The notes beneath the pieces were generated by a model. That model was not told where the DNA came from. It did no database searches and was given only the letters and a program-made list of their open reading frames with translations. From Streptomyces sp. NBC_01381 (GTDB lineage Bacteria; Actinomycetota; Actinomycetes; Streptomycetales; Streptomycetaceae), in NCBI RefSeq assembly GCF_026340305.1, contig NZ_JAPEPI010000004.1, forward strand, positions 310,001 through 374,000: a stretch of DNA of 64,000 nucleotides, written 5' to 3'. Position numbers and translations under genes: made by a program. Below, one piece after another: positions 1 through 8,975 of the stretch (positions within the stretch are counted from its first letter, which is position 1; each line of letters begins with the position of its first letter).

Positions 1-1
1 G

Positions 2-1066
2 CGGATACTCGCGGTCGTGGAGTCGCGCGGCGAGGCGCGGCTGAGTGATCTCGCCGCCGATCTGGAGGTCTCGGTGATCACCGTTCGCCGCGATGTCGAA
101 GACCTGGCCCGCGAGGGCCGGCTGCGGCGCGGTCACGGCGTGGCACGCTCGGTCGGGCCCGTGGAACGGACCACCGCGCCCGCCGAACCGGTGGCCTCCG
201 GGGAAGCCGTGGCGCTGATGGTGCCCGAGCGGCACACCTATCTGTACGAGACGATGCACGGGGCGCGGGGCGCCCTGAGCGAGGCGGGGATGCGGGTCGC
301 CCTGCACATCGCGCCGCAGGTGGAAGGTGCCGAACGGCCGCTGGTGGAACGGGTGTTGGCCGAGGGTGTGCGAGGGCTGCTCATCGCTCCGCGCTGGCGC
401 ACCGCGGCCGAGGAGGAGGCGGACTACGCCTGGCTCGCCGCGTCCGGTGTGCCCACCGTGGTGATGGAGCGGCGGCCGCGGGCCGGCAGCGCGCTGCACG
501 CCATGGACTCCGTGTGCACGGACCACTGGTTCGGCATCCATCTCGCCGTCGACCACCTCGTGCAGCTCGGCCATCGCCGGATCGTCCTGGCCGCGCGCGA
601 CGACAGCCCGACGGCCCGTGCGCTGCGCGCGGCCTTCGCCGAGATCGCCGCGTCCCGGGCGGAGATCGAGGACTGGACGGTGGTGCTCAGCGCCCGCGAC
701 GCCGGACCCGGCCGGGCGCGCGAACCCCTCGACCTCGCGGCGCTGCTGCGCGAGCGCCGGGCCACGGCCGCCGTGCTGCACGGCGACGTCGACGCGCTGA
801 TGCTCGTGTCGCAGCTCATCGAAGGCGGGGTGCGGGTACCGCAGGACTGCTCGGTGGTGGCGTACGACGATGTGGTGGCCGCGCTTGGCAGCACCCCGCT
901 GACCGCGGTGTCCCCGCCGAAGCACGAGGTGGGACGGGTCGCGGCCCAGCTCCTGCTGCGCAGGTTCGCCGAGGCGGAGGCGTCAGGCGCCGGGCACCCG
1001 CAGCGAGTTGAGCTGCTGCCGGAGCTGAAGGTGCGCGGCTCCGCCACCCATCCCGCGATCGTTTGA
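2..1066 (+). CDS. DeoR/LacI-hybrid sugar-responsive repressor, 5' end missing
   Basis: The reading frame is open from base 2, and residues before the first GTG (RILAVVESRGE) already match the start of a DeoR-type helix-turn-helix, so the true start lies outside the window. After the HTH (VSVITVRRDVEDLAREGRL) comes a LacI-type periplasmic-binding-like domain, about residues 65-345, with the usual regions HYLVQLGHRRI-like (seen as DHLVQLGHRRI) and VPQDCSVVAYDD. This hybrid layout is common in actinobacterial sugar regulators. It lies 91 bases upstream of the binding-protein gene in the same direction and probably represses that ABC operon until the imported sugar is bound. The sugar itself cannot be read from the sequence. 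Confidence 0.9.
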   Translation, partial: RILAVVESRGEARLSDLAADLEVSVITVRRDVEDLAREGRLRRGHGVARSVGPVERTTAPAEPVASGEAVALMVPERHTYLYETMHGARGALSEAGMRVALHIAPQVEGAERPLVERVLAEGVRGLLIAPRWRTAAEEEADYAWLAASGVPTVVMERRPRAGSALHAMDSVCTDHWFGIHLAVDHLVQLGHRRIVLAARDDSPTARALRAAFAEIAASRAEIEDWTVVLSARDAGPGRAREPLDLAALLRERRATAAVLHGDVDALMLVSQLIEGGVRVPQDCSVVAYDDVVAALGSTPLTAVSPPKHEVGRVAAQLLLRRFAEAEASGAGHPQRVELLPELKVRGSATHPAIV

Positions 1067-1086
1067 CCGCTTAAGTTTCTTTTGAT

Positions 1087-1122
1087 CGGTCTCTTGACCG
1101 GCTTCGTTCACGCGATCAGGAT
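1087..1122 (+). promoter_or_regulatory. Likely promoter and operator of the sugar ABC operon
   Basis: A dyad CGGTC-TCTT-GACCG (1087-1100) overlaps a good -35 hexamer TTGACC (1094-1099). After 17 bases comes CAGGAT (1117-1122), one base from the common Streptomyces -10 TAGGAT. The binding-protein ATG follows at 1158 behind GGGAGG. The dyad is a natural site for the adjacent DeoR/LacI-type repressor, by inference from position only. Confidence 0.5.
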
Positions 1123-1157
1123 TCCCGTGTCCCGAACAAGAGCCGCGGGAGGCACCC

Positions 1158-2492
1158 ATGCCCGGTCGACCGAGTCGCCGGTCCCTGCTCGCCGTGACAG
1201 CCGCCGTTCCCGCGGCAGGCGCGTTGAGCGCCTGCTCGGGCGGCAAGGGCCGAACGGCACGCACCAAGGGCGGCAGTACACGCATCACCTTCTGGTCCGC
1301 GCTGCGCGGCAGCCAGGAAGTGGTCGACGCGTTCAACAAGACCCACGACCGAGTCCAGGTCGAGTTCCAGCAGATCCCGTCAGGGGCGATGGGCGGCTAC
1401 GCCAAGCTCAGCAACGCCGCCCGCGCCGGCAACGCCCCGGACGTCGCCACCATCGAGTACCCCCAGGTCCCTGGCTTCGCCATCGACGGCGTCGCCCGTG
1501 ACCTCACCCCGCTCCTGACCGACCGGCTGCGCGCCAAGCTGCTCCCGCAGGCTCTCGGCCTGACCACGTTCGAGAAGCGGGTCTTCACCGTTCCGCTCGA
1601 CGTGGAGCCGATGGTCCTGCACTACCGCACCGATCTGTTCGACCAGTACGGCCTTCAAGTCCCGCGCACCTGGGACGAGTTCGCCGAAGCCGCCCGCACC
1701 GTACGGGACAAGTCCCGCGACCGGCGGCGGCTCGCGCTCTTCCCCACCGACGGCTTCACCCAGTTCGCCGCGTGGGCGTGGCAGGCGGGCGCCCAGTGGT
1801 TCGACACCCGCGACGGCGCCTGGAACGTCTCGCTCGCCGACCGGCCGACTAGCGAGGTCGCGGCGTACTGGCAGCGGCTCGTCGACGACGACCTGGTCTT
1901 CGCCAACGCCTCCGAGAGCAGACAGCACGACTCGCAGCTCGGTGAGGGCCTGGTCCTTGCCCGGCTCAGCGGCGCCTGGGACGCGGGCGCGCAGATGAAC
2001 GCGCGGCCGGGCCAGAAGAAGCAGTGGGCGATCGCCCCGCTCCCGCAGTGGGACCCCGACCACCCGGTCGTCGGCACCCACGGCGGCTCCACCTTCGCCG
2101 TCACCAAGGACAGCCGGAACCCGGAAGCCGCCATGGAGTTCATCGAGTGGCAGGTCTCGCACCCCGACGCCCTGCGCGCCCGGCTCTCCAGCGGCACCAG
2201 CAGCCAGTACCCGGCCGTCCCCGGCCTGGTCTCTGTGGGCCGCGCCGCCTTCGACCGCTCCTACTACGCGGGCCAGGACATCTACCGCCTCTTCCAGGAA
2301 CAGGCGGACACCATCCGCGACGGCTGGGTCTGGGGTCCGCGGATGACCGCGACCCAGCGCGTGATGCAGGACGGCTTCGCCCGCGCGGGCGGCGGCCAGG
2401 GCTCGATCGTCGACGCGGTGCACGCGGCGCAGGACGGCACCATGCCCGACCTCAAGGCCCTGGGCCTCTCCACCACCGAGCACAGCACATGA
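1158..2492 (+). CDS. ABC transporter extracellular sugar-binding lipoprotein
   Basis: 444 aa. The N-terminus has a twin-arginine-like stretch (RRSLLAV) and a lipobox LSAC with the lipidated Cys at residue 26, so the mature protein is membrane-anchored on the outside. The rest has the extracellular solute-binding protein family 1 layout: ITFWSALRGSQEVVDAFNKTH near the start, PQVPGFAIDGVARDLTPLL, then a ligand-lobe hinge and SGAWDAGAQM in the middle. It should deliver a carbohydrate to the two permeases encoded next. No ATPase gene is present nearby; Streptomyces commonly uses a shared MsiK-type ATPase. Start chosen at the ATG behind GGGAGG. Confidence 0.92.
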   Translation: MPGRPSRRSLLAVTAAVPAAGALSACSGGKGRTARTKGGSTRITFWSALRGSQEVVDAFNKTHDRVQVEFQQIPSGAMGGYAKLSNAARAGNAPDVATIEYPQVPGFAIDGVARDLTPLLTDRLRAKLLPQALGLTTFEKRVFTVPLDVEPMVLHYRTDLFDQYGLQVPRTWDEFAEAARTVRDKSRDRRRLALFPTDGFTQFAAWAWQAGAQWFDTRDGAWNVSLADRPTSEVAAYWQRLVDDDLVFANASESRQHDSQLGEGLVLARLSGAWDAGAQMNARPGQKKQWAIAPLPQWDPDHPVVGTHGGSTFAVTKDSRNPEAAMEFIEWQVSHPDALRARLSSGTSSQYPAVPGLVSVGRAAFDRSYYAGQDIYRLFQEQADTIRDGWVWGPRMTATQRVMQDGFARAGGGQGSIVDAVHAAQDGTMPDLKALGLSTTEHST

Positions 2493-2568
2493 CCGGCGCG
2501 AAGGGGACAGGGCGAGGCCAAGCACCCCGTACGCCACCGAGCACCAGCAGAAAGGCAGGTGACCCCCG

Positions 2569-3540
2569 ATGACCACGACCGCGCCCCCGGCCCGCGCCGC
2601 CCGCACGGCCGCTGCCCCCGCCGCTGCCCGCGGCGCCCGCGCCAGTGCGCGCCGCCGTGAACACATGGCGTGCGGCGTCCTGATGACCCCCTTCCTGATC
2701 CTGTTGGCGACGGTCTTCCTGATCCCCGTCGGCACCGCCGTCTGGCTGAGCTTCTTCAGCGACGACCAGCCCGGCCTCGGCTTCGGCCCCGAACGCACCG
2801 TCTTCGTCGGCCTGCGCAGCTACACGGCCGTCCTCACCGACCCGACCTTCCTCGGCAGCCTCGGCGTGGTCGCCCTCTACTGCCTGATCTACATCCCGCT
2901 GATGGTGATCGGCGCCCTCGCGCTCGCCCTGCTGCTCGACTCGGGCCTCGTACGGCTGCGGGCCTGGGCGCAGTTGAGCCTCTTCCTGCCGCACGCGGTG
3001 CCCGGCATCATCGCCGCCCTCATCTGGCTCTACCTCTACACCCCGGGGCTCAGCCCCGTCGTCGAACTCCTCGCCAAGGGCGACATCACCGTCGACTTCC
3101 TCGGCGTGCACACGGTGCTCCCGTCGATCGTGAACATCGCCCTGTGGAGCAACCTCGGCTACAACATGGTGATCTTCTACGCCGCCCTGCAGGCTGTCCC
3201 GCGCGAGGTGATCGAGGCCGCGGTCGTCGACGGCGCGGGACCGGTGCGCACCGCACTCCAGGTCAAGGCGCCGCTGGTGCGCTCCTCCATCGTGATGGTC
3301 GCCATGTTCACCCTGATCTGGGCGCTGCAGCTGTTCACCGAGCCGATGCTGCTCAGCCAGTCCTCCCCGATGATCAACTCGCGCTTCTCGCCCAGCATGT
3401 ACATCTACGACGCGGCCTTCACCCGCAACAACTACGGCCTGGCGGCGGCCGCTTCGGTGATCCTGCTGCTGTGCACGGTCGCCCTGTCGTACGGCGTCAC
3501 GCGCTGGACGAACCGCTCCCAGAAGGAGGCCGCACGATGA
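2569..3540 (+). CDS. Carbohydrate ABC transporter permease 1 (MalF/UgpA type)
   Basis: 323 aa integral membrane protein. About 35 Ala/Arg-rich cytoplasmic residues precede the first membrane segment (MTPFLILLATVFLIPVGTAV). The EAA loop that contacts the ATPase is visible as EAAVVDGAGPVRTALQVKAP near residue 220. It pairs with the following permease to form the channel for the sugar brought by the upstream lipoprotein. Its TGA overlaps the next ATG (ATGA at 3537-3540), so the two permeases are translationally coupled. Confidence 0.93.
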   Translation: MTTTAPPARAARTAAAPAAARGARASARRREHMACGVLMTPFLILLATVFLIPVGTAVWLSFFSDDQPGLGFGPERTVFVGLRSYTAVLTDPTFLGSLGVVALYCLIYIPLMVIGALALALLLDSGLVRLRAWAQLSLFLPHAVPGIIAALIWLYLYTPGLSPVVELLAKGDITVDFLGVHTVLPSIVNIALWSNLGYNMVIFYAALQAVPREVIEAAVVDGAGPVRTALQVKAPLVRSSIVMVAMFTLIWALQLFTEPMLLSQSSPMINSRFSPSMYIYDAAFTRNNYGLAAAASVILLLCTVALSYGVTRWTNRSQKEAAR

Positions 3541-4400
3541 GCGCCGACACCCTCACCGCGGGCCGCCCCCGCCTCCTGGGCCGCACCGTCGTCAACACCG
3601 TGGTCGGCATCGCGGTGCTCTACACCCTGCTGCCCGTCCTGTGGCTGGTGCTGGCCGCGTCCAAGAACCGGGACGCCCTGTTCAGCAGCGACTTCTTCTC
3701 GCTGGCCGACTTCTCCTTCGTACAGAATCTGCGCGACCTGTTCGCGATGGACGGCGGCCTGTACGGACGCTGGTACACCAACAGCCTGCTGTACGCCGTC
3801 CTCGGCGCCGCGATCAGCGCCCTGATCAGCGTCGCCTGCGGCTACGCCTTCGACAAGTACCGCTTCCGGCACAAGGAGAAGGTCTTCGGCCTGGTGCTCG
3901 CGGCGGTGATGGTGCCGCAGACGGTGCTCGCCCTGCCGCTGTATCTGATGGCGTCGGCCACGGGTGTCGTCGACACCTTCTGGGCGGTGTTCATCCCGGT
4001 CCTCTTCAACCCGTTCGGCGTCTATCTCGGGCGGATCTTCAGTCAGGGGTACGTTCCCGACGAGGTGCTCGAAGCGGCGCGGATGGACGGGGCGGGGGAG
4101 CTGACCACGTATGTGCGTGTCGCCCTGCGGATGCTGGGGCCCGGCCTGGTGACGGTGTTCCTCTTCCAGCTCACCGCCATCTGGAACAACTTCTTCCTGC
4201 CCATGGTGATGCTCTCGGACGAGAGGCTGTATCCCGTCAGCCTCGGCCTCTACACCTGGAACAGCTCCGCAAGCGTCTCGCCCGAGTACTACCCCGTGGT
4301 GATCATGGGTTCGCTCCTCGCGGTGCTGCCGCTGATCCTCGCCTTCATCCTGCTGCAGCGCTTCTGGAAGTCGGGCCTGACCGCGGGCTCGGTCAAGTGA
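3537..4400 (+). CDS. Carbohydrate ABC transporter permease 2 (MalG/UgpE type)
   Basis: 287 aa with about six membrane segments. The start is the ATG that overlaps the stop of permease 1; longer in-frame extensions run inside that gene and are not real. The EAA loop is EAARMDGAGELTTYVRVALR, followed by the conserved LTAIWNNFFLPMVML region. It forms the second half of the sugar importer channel. The C-terminus (FILLQRFWKSGLTAGSVK) is typical of MalG-like permeases, which end with a short tail after the last helix. Confidence 0.93.
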   Translation: MSADTLTAGRPRLLGRTVVNTVVGIAVLYTLLPVLWLVLAASKNRDALFSSDFFSLADFSFVQNLRDLFAMDGGLYGRWYTNSLLYAVLGAAISALISVACGYAFDKYRFRHKEKVFGLVLAAVMVPQTVLALPLYLMASATGVVDTFWAVFIPVLFNPFGVYLGRIFSQGYVPDEVLEAARMDGAGELTTYVRVALRMLGPGLVTVFLFQLTAIWNNFFLPMVMLSDERLYPVSLGLYTWNSSASVSPEYYPVVIMGSLLAVLPLILAFILLQRFWKSGLTAGSVK

Positions 4401-4449
4401 GCCATGGGAAAGGGCCATAGGAAAGGGCCATGTGAAAGGGAATCTGTTG

Positions 4450-5466
4450 ATGAACGGCAGTCACCGTCCGCACACCGCGCTCGCCATGGGGCAGGACGCG
4501 GCGACGGCCGTGCTCGGCCCCGGCGCCCTGGCCGCGCTCGGCCAGGTCTGCGATCTGGTGCCAGACACCGTCCTGGACGACTTCACCACCCCGCGGGCCC
4601 GCTCCGTGCTCGCGGACGTGGAGGTCCTCGTCACCGGCTGGGGCTGCCCGCCCCTTGACGCCGCCGCGCTCGCGGCGGCGCCCCGGCTGCGGGCCGTCGT
4701 CCACACCGCGGGGTCGGTACGCGGGCACATCACCGAGGAGTGCTGGGAGCGCGGCATCGAGGTGTCGTCGGCCGCCGCGGCCAACGCGCTGCCCGTCGCC
4801 GAATACACGGTCGCCATGATCCTGCTGACAGGCAAGCAAGTCCTTGAGCGTGCCCGTGAGTTCGGCGTCACCCGCCGCCGCGACGACTGGCTCGGCGTCT
4901 CGCAGGGCGTCGGCAACTACGGCCGCACGGTCGGCATCCTCTCCGCATCGCTGATCGGCCGGCGGGTGATCGAACTCCTGCGGCCGTACGACCTGCGGGT
5001 ACTGCTGCACGACCCGTACGTCAGCGACGAGGCGGCCGCGGCGCTCGGTGTGCGGCCCGTCGGCATCGAGGAGCTCTTCGCGAGCAGCGACGTCGTCAGC
5101 GTGCACACGCCGCTGCTGCCCGCCACCCGCGGCCTCGTCGGCCACGACCTGCTCGCCGCGATGCGCCACGACGCGGTGCTCATCAACACCGCCCGCGGCG
5201 CCGTGCTCGACCAGGACGCCCTCACCGAGGCCGCCACGGCCGGCCGCATCCGGGCCGTCCTCGATGTCACGGACCCTGAAGTGCTGCCTCCCGACCACCC
5301 GTTGTGGGACTGCGACAACGTCACGATCACCCCGCATCTCGCCGGATCGCAGGGCAACGAGTGGGGGCGCCTCGCCGATCTCGCCGTCGCCGAGCTCGGC
5401 CGCTGGGCCGCGGGCGACGGCTTCGCCCATCCCGTACGACGCGAAAGGCTGGCCTACCTCGCATGA
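4450..5466 (+). CDS. D-2-hydroxyacid dehydrogenase family protein (NAD-binding)
   Basis: 338 aa from the ATG at 4450 (AAAGGG nine bases upstream); an in-frame GTG at 4432 would add six residues and is an alternative. The family signatures are present: INTARGAVLDQDAL with the substrate-binding Arg, the acidic residue in VLDVTDPEVLP, and the catalytic His in ITPHLAGSQGNE. The Rossmann turn reads VGILSASLIG, so the canonical GxGxxG glycines are partly replaced. It sits inside the sugar operon and overlaps the next gene by ATGA, suggesting a role in oxidising or reducing a sugar-derived acid or ketone. Confidence 0.85.
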   Translation: MNGSHRPHTALAMGQDAATAVLGPGALAALGQVCDLVPDTVLDDFTTPRARSVLADVEVLVTGWGCPPLDAAALAAAPRLRAVVHTAGSVRGHITEECWERGIEVSSAAAANALPVAEYTVAMILLTGKQVLERAREFGVTRRRDDWLGVSQGVGNYGRTVGILSASLIGRRVIELLRPYDLRVLLHDPYVSDEAAAALGVRPVGIEELFASSDVVSVHTPLLPATRGLVGHDLLAAMRHDAVLINTARGAVLDQDALTEAATAGRIRAVLDVTDPEVLPPDHPLWDCDNVTITPHLAGSQGNEWGRLADLAVAELGRWAAGDGFAHPVRRERLAYLA

Positions 5467-7364
5467 GCATCCCCGGACTGCCCGAAGAGAACCGGGAGTT
5501 GAGCCCGCACACCGGTTACACGCGCGAGCACTGGGAGGCCGCCGCCGACGGCCTCCTGGGCGCCGCCTGGCAGTGGGCGACACCGCACGGCGCCCTCCTC
5601 GACCTGCCGGGACGGCCCTCCGCGTCCGGCGTACGGTCGGACGGCCTGGAGGGATACGCCCGCACTTTCCTCGCCGCCGCGTTCCGGGTGGCGGGCGCCG
5701 AGGGCAAGGACCCGCACGGCTGGCTCGACCGGTACGCGCGGGGGCTCGCGGCGGGCACCCGCACACCCGGCCGCGTCGACACCGAGTCCTGGCCCGTCAT
5801 CCTCGACCACCACGTCCAGGGCCAACCCATGGTCGAATCCGCCTCCGTGGCCCTCGGCCTGCGGCTGACCCGCCCCTGGCTGTGGGACCGCCTCGACGGC
5901 GACGTACAGGACCGCGCGGAGGAATGGCTGCGCGGCGCGCTCCGCCACGTCCCCGCACCGAACAACTGGTACCTCTTCCCCTACACCGTGGCAGGCTTCC
6001 TGGAGTCGGTGGGCCGCGGCGACACGGAGACGGCCAGGGCCCGCGAACGGGCCCTGGAACTCCTGGAGACCTGGTACCGCGGCCAGGGCTGGTACGCCGA
6101 CGGCGACGGCCGCGCCTTCGACCACTACAACGGCTGGGCACTGCACCTCTACCCGGTGCTCGACGCCCAACTGTCCAGCGACAAGCGCCAGTTGGAGGTC
6201 CATGGCCTCCGTCTGCGCGAACACCTGAAGAGCTTCGGGCTCCTCTTCGGCGGCGACGGCGCCCCGATCCACTTCGGCCGCTCCCTGACCTACCGGTTCG
6301 CCGCCGCGGCGTCCATCGCCCTCGGCGCGGTCACCGGCCACACCCCGCTCACCCCCGGCACCTCGCGCCGCCTCCTGAGCGGATCGCTGCGCTACTTCCT
6401 CGACCGCGGCTCGGTCGGCGACGACGGCCTGCTCAGCCTCGGCTGGCACGGCCCGCACGAGGCGGGCCTGCAGAACTACTCGGGGCCCGCGTCGCCGTAC
6501 TGGGCGTCGAAGGCGTTCGTCTGCCTGCTCGCCCCGGCAGGACACCCCCTGTGGACGGCGACCGAAGAACCGGCGCCCAGCGAGACCCGCGACCGCGTGC
6601 TCGCGCTGCCCGCCCCCGGCCTGCTCGTGCACAGCACCCGCGCGGACGGGGTGGTCCGGCTGCACAACCACGGCAGCGACCACGCGCGCCCGCACGAGGC
6701 GCAGTCGGCCGCGCACGAGGACCCGCTCTACGCCCGCCACGCCTACTCCACCCGCACGGGACCCACGGCACGCGGCAACACCCCCGACAACCACATCGCC
6801 GTAGAAGTGGCGGGCATCCGCAGCGCCCGCTGCCGCATCGAGCCGCTCGGCGCCGACAACGGGGCCGGCTGGGGCTGGGCCGCATCCCGGCACACCCCGG
6901 TCTTCGTCGGCGGCCCGCCCATGGTGCCGGGGCTGAGCGTGGAGAGCGTCACCGTGGCCAAGGGCCCGTACGAGCTGCGCGTGCACCGCGTCATCGGCGC
7001 ACCGCACGGCGCCCGCGTCACCCACACGGGCTGGGCGACCGGGCCCGAGGAGAACCTGCACTCCGCGCTCCATCCACTGCACGGCTGGACAGCTCAGGAC
7101 GAACAACGCGCACCCCAGGGCACCGCGTTCACCCGGTGGGCCCGCATGCCGCGCCTCACGGCGGACACGGAGGGTACCTCCCTCTACGCGGCCCTCGCCC
7201 TGCTCACTGCGGCGCCGGAACCCGCGCCACTGGCGGATGCGGTCACCGCGGTGGACGCGACGGCCGACGGGGTCGAGGTGCGGTGGGCCGACGACGGATC
7301 CACGACACGGATCTCCTTCGAGCCGCTGGCCGTTGAACACCGGGAGGGGGCTCCGATGGGCTGA
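5463..7364 (+). CDS. DUF2264 domain protein of the sugar operon
   Basis: 633 aa. The ATG overlaps the preceding stop, and upstream in-frame extensions lie within the dehydrogenase gene. No signal peptide is visible, so it is probably cytoplasmic. It matches what I know of the DUF2264 family: conserved Trp/Tyr/His-rich blocks such as HHVQGQPMVESASVALGL, NNWYLFPYTVAGFLESV and FDHYNGWALHLYP in the first half, consistent with an alpha/alpha-barrel, then a beta-rich C-terminal part. DUF2264 genes often accompany sugar ABC operons and resemble unsaturated-oligosaccharide hydrolases in fold. A sugar-processing role is inference. Confidence 0.8.
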   Translation: MSIPGLPEENRELSPHTGYTREHWEAAADGLLGAAWQWATPHGALLDLPGRPSASGVRSDGLEGYARTFLAAAFRVAGAEGKDPHGWLDRYARGLAAGTRTPGRVDTESWPVILDHHVQGQPMVESASVALGLRLTRPWLWDRLDGDVQDRAEEWLRGALRHVPAPNNWYLFPYTVAGFLESVGRGDTETARARERALELLETWYRGQGWYADGDGRAFDHYNGWALHLYPVLDAQLSSDKRQLEVHGLRLREHLKSFGLLFGGDGAPIHFGRSLTYRFAAAASIALGAVTGHTPLTPGTSRRLLSGSLRYFLDRGSVGDDGLLSLGWHGPHEAGLQNYSGPASPYWASKAFVCLLAPAGHPLWTATEEPAPSETRDRVLALPAPGLLVHSTRADGVVRLHNHGSDHARPHEAQSAAHEDPLYARHAYSTRTGPTARGNTPDNHIAVEVAGIRSARCRIEPLGADNGAGWGWAASRHTPVFVGGPPMVPGLSVESVTVAKGPYELRVHRVIGAPHGARVTHTGWATGPEENLHSALHPLHGWTAQDEQRAPQGTAFTRWARMPRLTADTEGTSLYAALALLTAAPEPAPLADAVTAVDATADGVEVRWADDGSTTRISFEPLAVEHREGAPMG

Positions 7365-7395
7365 CAGTTCAGGGGATTGGGCACACTGGCCGACC

Positions 7396-8133
7396 ATGGG
7401 CATGTTCACCGCCGGGCACGGCATCACCGTCTTCGCCGAATCCCGTCCGTACGAGGTGACCCGGCACCGGCATCCCGCTTGGAAGCTCGTCCTGCCGGCC
7501 GGGGGACACGTCACCGTCGGGGCGGACGCCGGGGCGGGCGCCGGGGCGGGCGTGCTGGTGCCGCCGCGGTTCGAGCACGGTTGCGGCACCTCGTCGGGCT
7601 TCGTCGCCGTCTTCCTCGAACCATGGCGGGTGCCGGGCGCGGCCCACGCCGTGCGGCCGGTCTGGCTCGACGCGGCGCGGACGCGGAGGATGCGCGACGC
7701 GCTGGGGCCGCAGCTGGACGGCGCGGCGCTGCGCGCCGAACTGGCCGCGTTCGCAGGGCCGCCGACCGCCGTCGACGCACGCGTGCGCCATGCGGTCCGG
7801 GCCTGCGGCGGAGCCGCCCGGCTCGACGAGGTCGCCGCCGACGTGGGGCTCTCCCCGGCGCGGCTGCGCACGCTGGTCCGCACGGAGGTGGGCATTCCGC
7901 TCGGCACCCTGCGGCAGTGGGAGCGGCTGCGGACCGCGGTCGGCGCGCTGGTCGAGGGCGGTACGGACATCGCGGAGGCCGCCACCGCCGCCGGCTTCGC
8001 GGACCAGGCCCACCTCACCCGCACCGTCCGCAAGCTGGTGGGCCGCACGCCGGGTTCGCTGCGGCGCGGCGGGCTTGACCCTCACGCCGCGTCAGGCTGC
8101 AGGCTTCAGCCCGACGAAAGGCGAGGTCCATGA
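7396..8133 (+). CDS. AraC-family regulator with cupin-type sensor domain
   Basis: 245 aa. The N-terminal 100 residues look like a small cupin (RHRHPAWKLVLPAGG, VLVPPRFEHGC). The C-terminal part carries the two AraC HTH motifs (RLDEVAADVGLSPARLRTLVRTEVG and IAEAATAAGFADQAHLTRTVRKLVGRTPG). The ATG at 7396 is 31 bases after the sugar operon, so it may be partly co-transcribed with it. Its stop overlaps the following MerR gene (ATGA at 8130-8133), which suggests it shares a transcript and a theme with the MerR and glycosyltransferase genes. Confidence 0.85.
   Translation: MGMFTAGHGITVFAESRPYEVTRHRHPAWKLVLPAGGHVTVGADAGAGAGAGVLVPPRFEHGCGTSSGFVAVFLEPWRVPGAAHAVRPVWLDAARTRRMRDALGPQLDGAALRAELAAFAGPPTAVDARVRHAVRACGGAARLDEVAADVGLSPARLRTLVRTEVGIPLGTLRQWERLRTAVGALVEGGTDIAEAATAAGFADQAHLTRTVRKLVGRTPGSLRRGGLDPHAASGCRLQPDERRGP
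8075..8115 (+). promoter_or_regulatory. MerR-type operator/promoter for the TipA-like regulator
   Basis: TTGACC at 8075-8080 begins the block TTGACCCTCACGCCGCGTCA followed by GGCT. It contains an imperfect dyad CCTCACG/CGTCAGG lying just downstream of the -35, where MerR proteins bind their over-long spacers. It lies inside the 3' end of the AraC gene and 50 bases ahead of the MerR ATG. Nearly the same block occurs before the hydrolase gene at 25587, which supports a real site. Confidence 0.5.
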
Positions 8134-8975
8134 GTTACACCGTGGGGCAGGTCTCCGGGTTCGCCGGGGTGACCGTCCGTACCCTGCATCATTACGACCG
8201 GGCGGGTCTGCTCACCCCCAGCGAGCGCAGCCCCGGCGGCTACCGCCTGTACAGCGAGGCCGACCTGGCCCGCCTGCAGCAGATCCTCTTCTACCGCGAA
8301 CTCGGCTTCGCCCTGGAGGAGATCGCGGAGATCCTCGCGGACCCGCAGTCCAACGCCCTCGACCAGCTGCGCGCCCGGCACAAGGCGCTGGTCGAGCAGA
8401 TCGGCAAGCTGGGGCGCCTGGTGGAGGTCGCCGAGCGGGCCATGGAGGTGCAGCAGACCGGCGTACGGCTCAGCCCGCAGGAGCGGTTCGAGGTGTTCGG
8501 GGAGATCACCTTCGATCTGAGTTACGCCACCGAGGCCGAGCTGAAGTGGGCGGGCAGCGCGGGACATCGCGAGGCGATGAGCCGCGCCGCCGCCCACTCC
8601 AAGGAGGACTGGGCGCTGCTCATGAGCGAGGCGGCGCGGTGGCGCGATCGGCTCGTCGCGGCGTTCGACGAGGGAGAGCCCGCCGAGGGAGAGCGCGCGA
8701 CGGCCCTGGCCGAGGAGCACCGCAGGCACATCTCCCGCTGGTTCACGCCGTGCCCGCCCGAGATGCACATCCGCGTCGCCGACGACTTCGCCGAGGACCC
8801 GAGGGCCTTCGCGCTCGTCGTGCCGCCCTCCCAGCAGCGGCCCGGCCTTGCGATGTTCCTGCGTGCCGCGGTGCTCGCCAATGCCCGAGCCAACCCTGAA
8901 GGTAAAGCTAAACCTGAGGTTGAGGGTGGGGTCGAGTCCGGCGTGGAGTCACTCGCCGGGAGGGAGGGAAGCTGA
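8130..8975 (+). CDS. MerR-family regulator with TipAS-like ligand domain
   Basis: 281 aa. A standard MerR winged helix opens the protein (YTVGQVSGFAGVTVRTLHHYDRAGLL, PGGYRLYSEADLARLQQILFYRELGF), then a coiled dimerisation helix (about 75-110). A TipAS-type C-terminal domain of about 130 residues follows, the module that binds structurally varied antibiotics in TipA. It overlaps both neighbours (ATGA upstream, TGATG downstream) and has its own MerR-type promoter. The likely arrangement is an antibiotic-sensing autoregulator that also drives the glycosyltransferase. Confidence 0.88.
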   Translation: MSYTVGQVSGFAGVTVRTLHHYDRAGLLTPSERSPGGYRLYSEADLARLQQILFYRELGFALEEIAEILADPQSNALDQLRARHKALVEQIGKLGRLVEVAERAMEVQQTGVRLSPQERFEVFGEITFDLSYATEAELKWAGSAGHREAMSRAAAHSKEDWALLMSEAARWRDRLVAAFDEGEPAEGERATALAEEHRRHISRWFTPCPPEMHIRVADDFAEDPRAFALVVPPSQQRPGLAMFLRAAVLANARANPEGKAKPEVEGGVESGVESLAGREGS

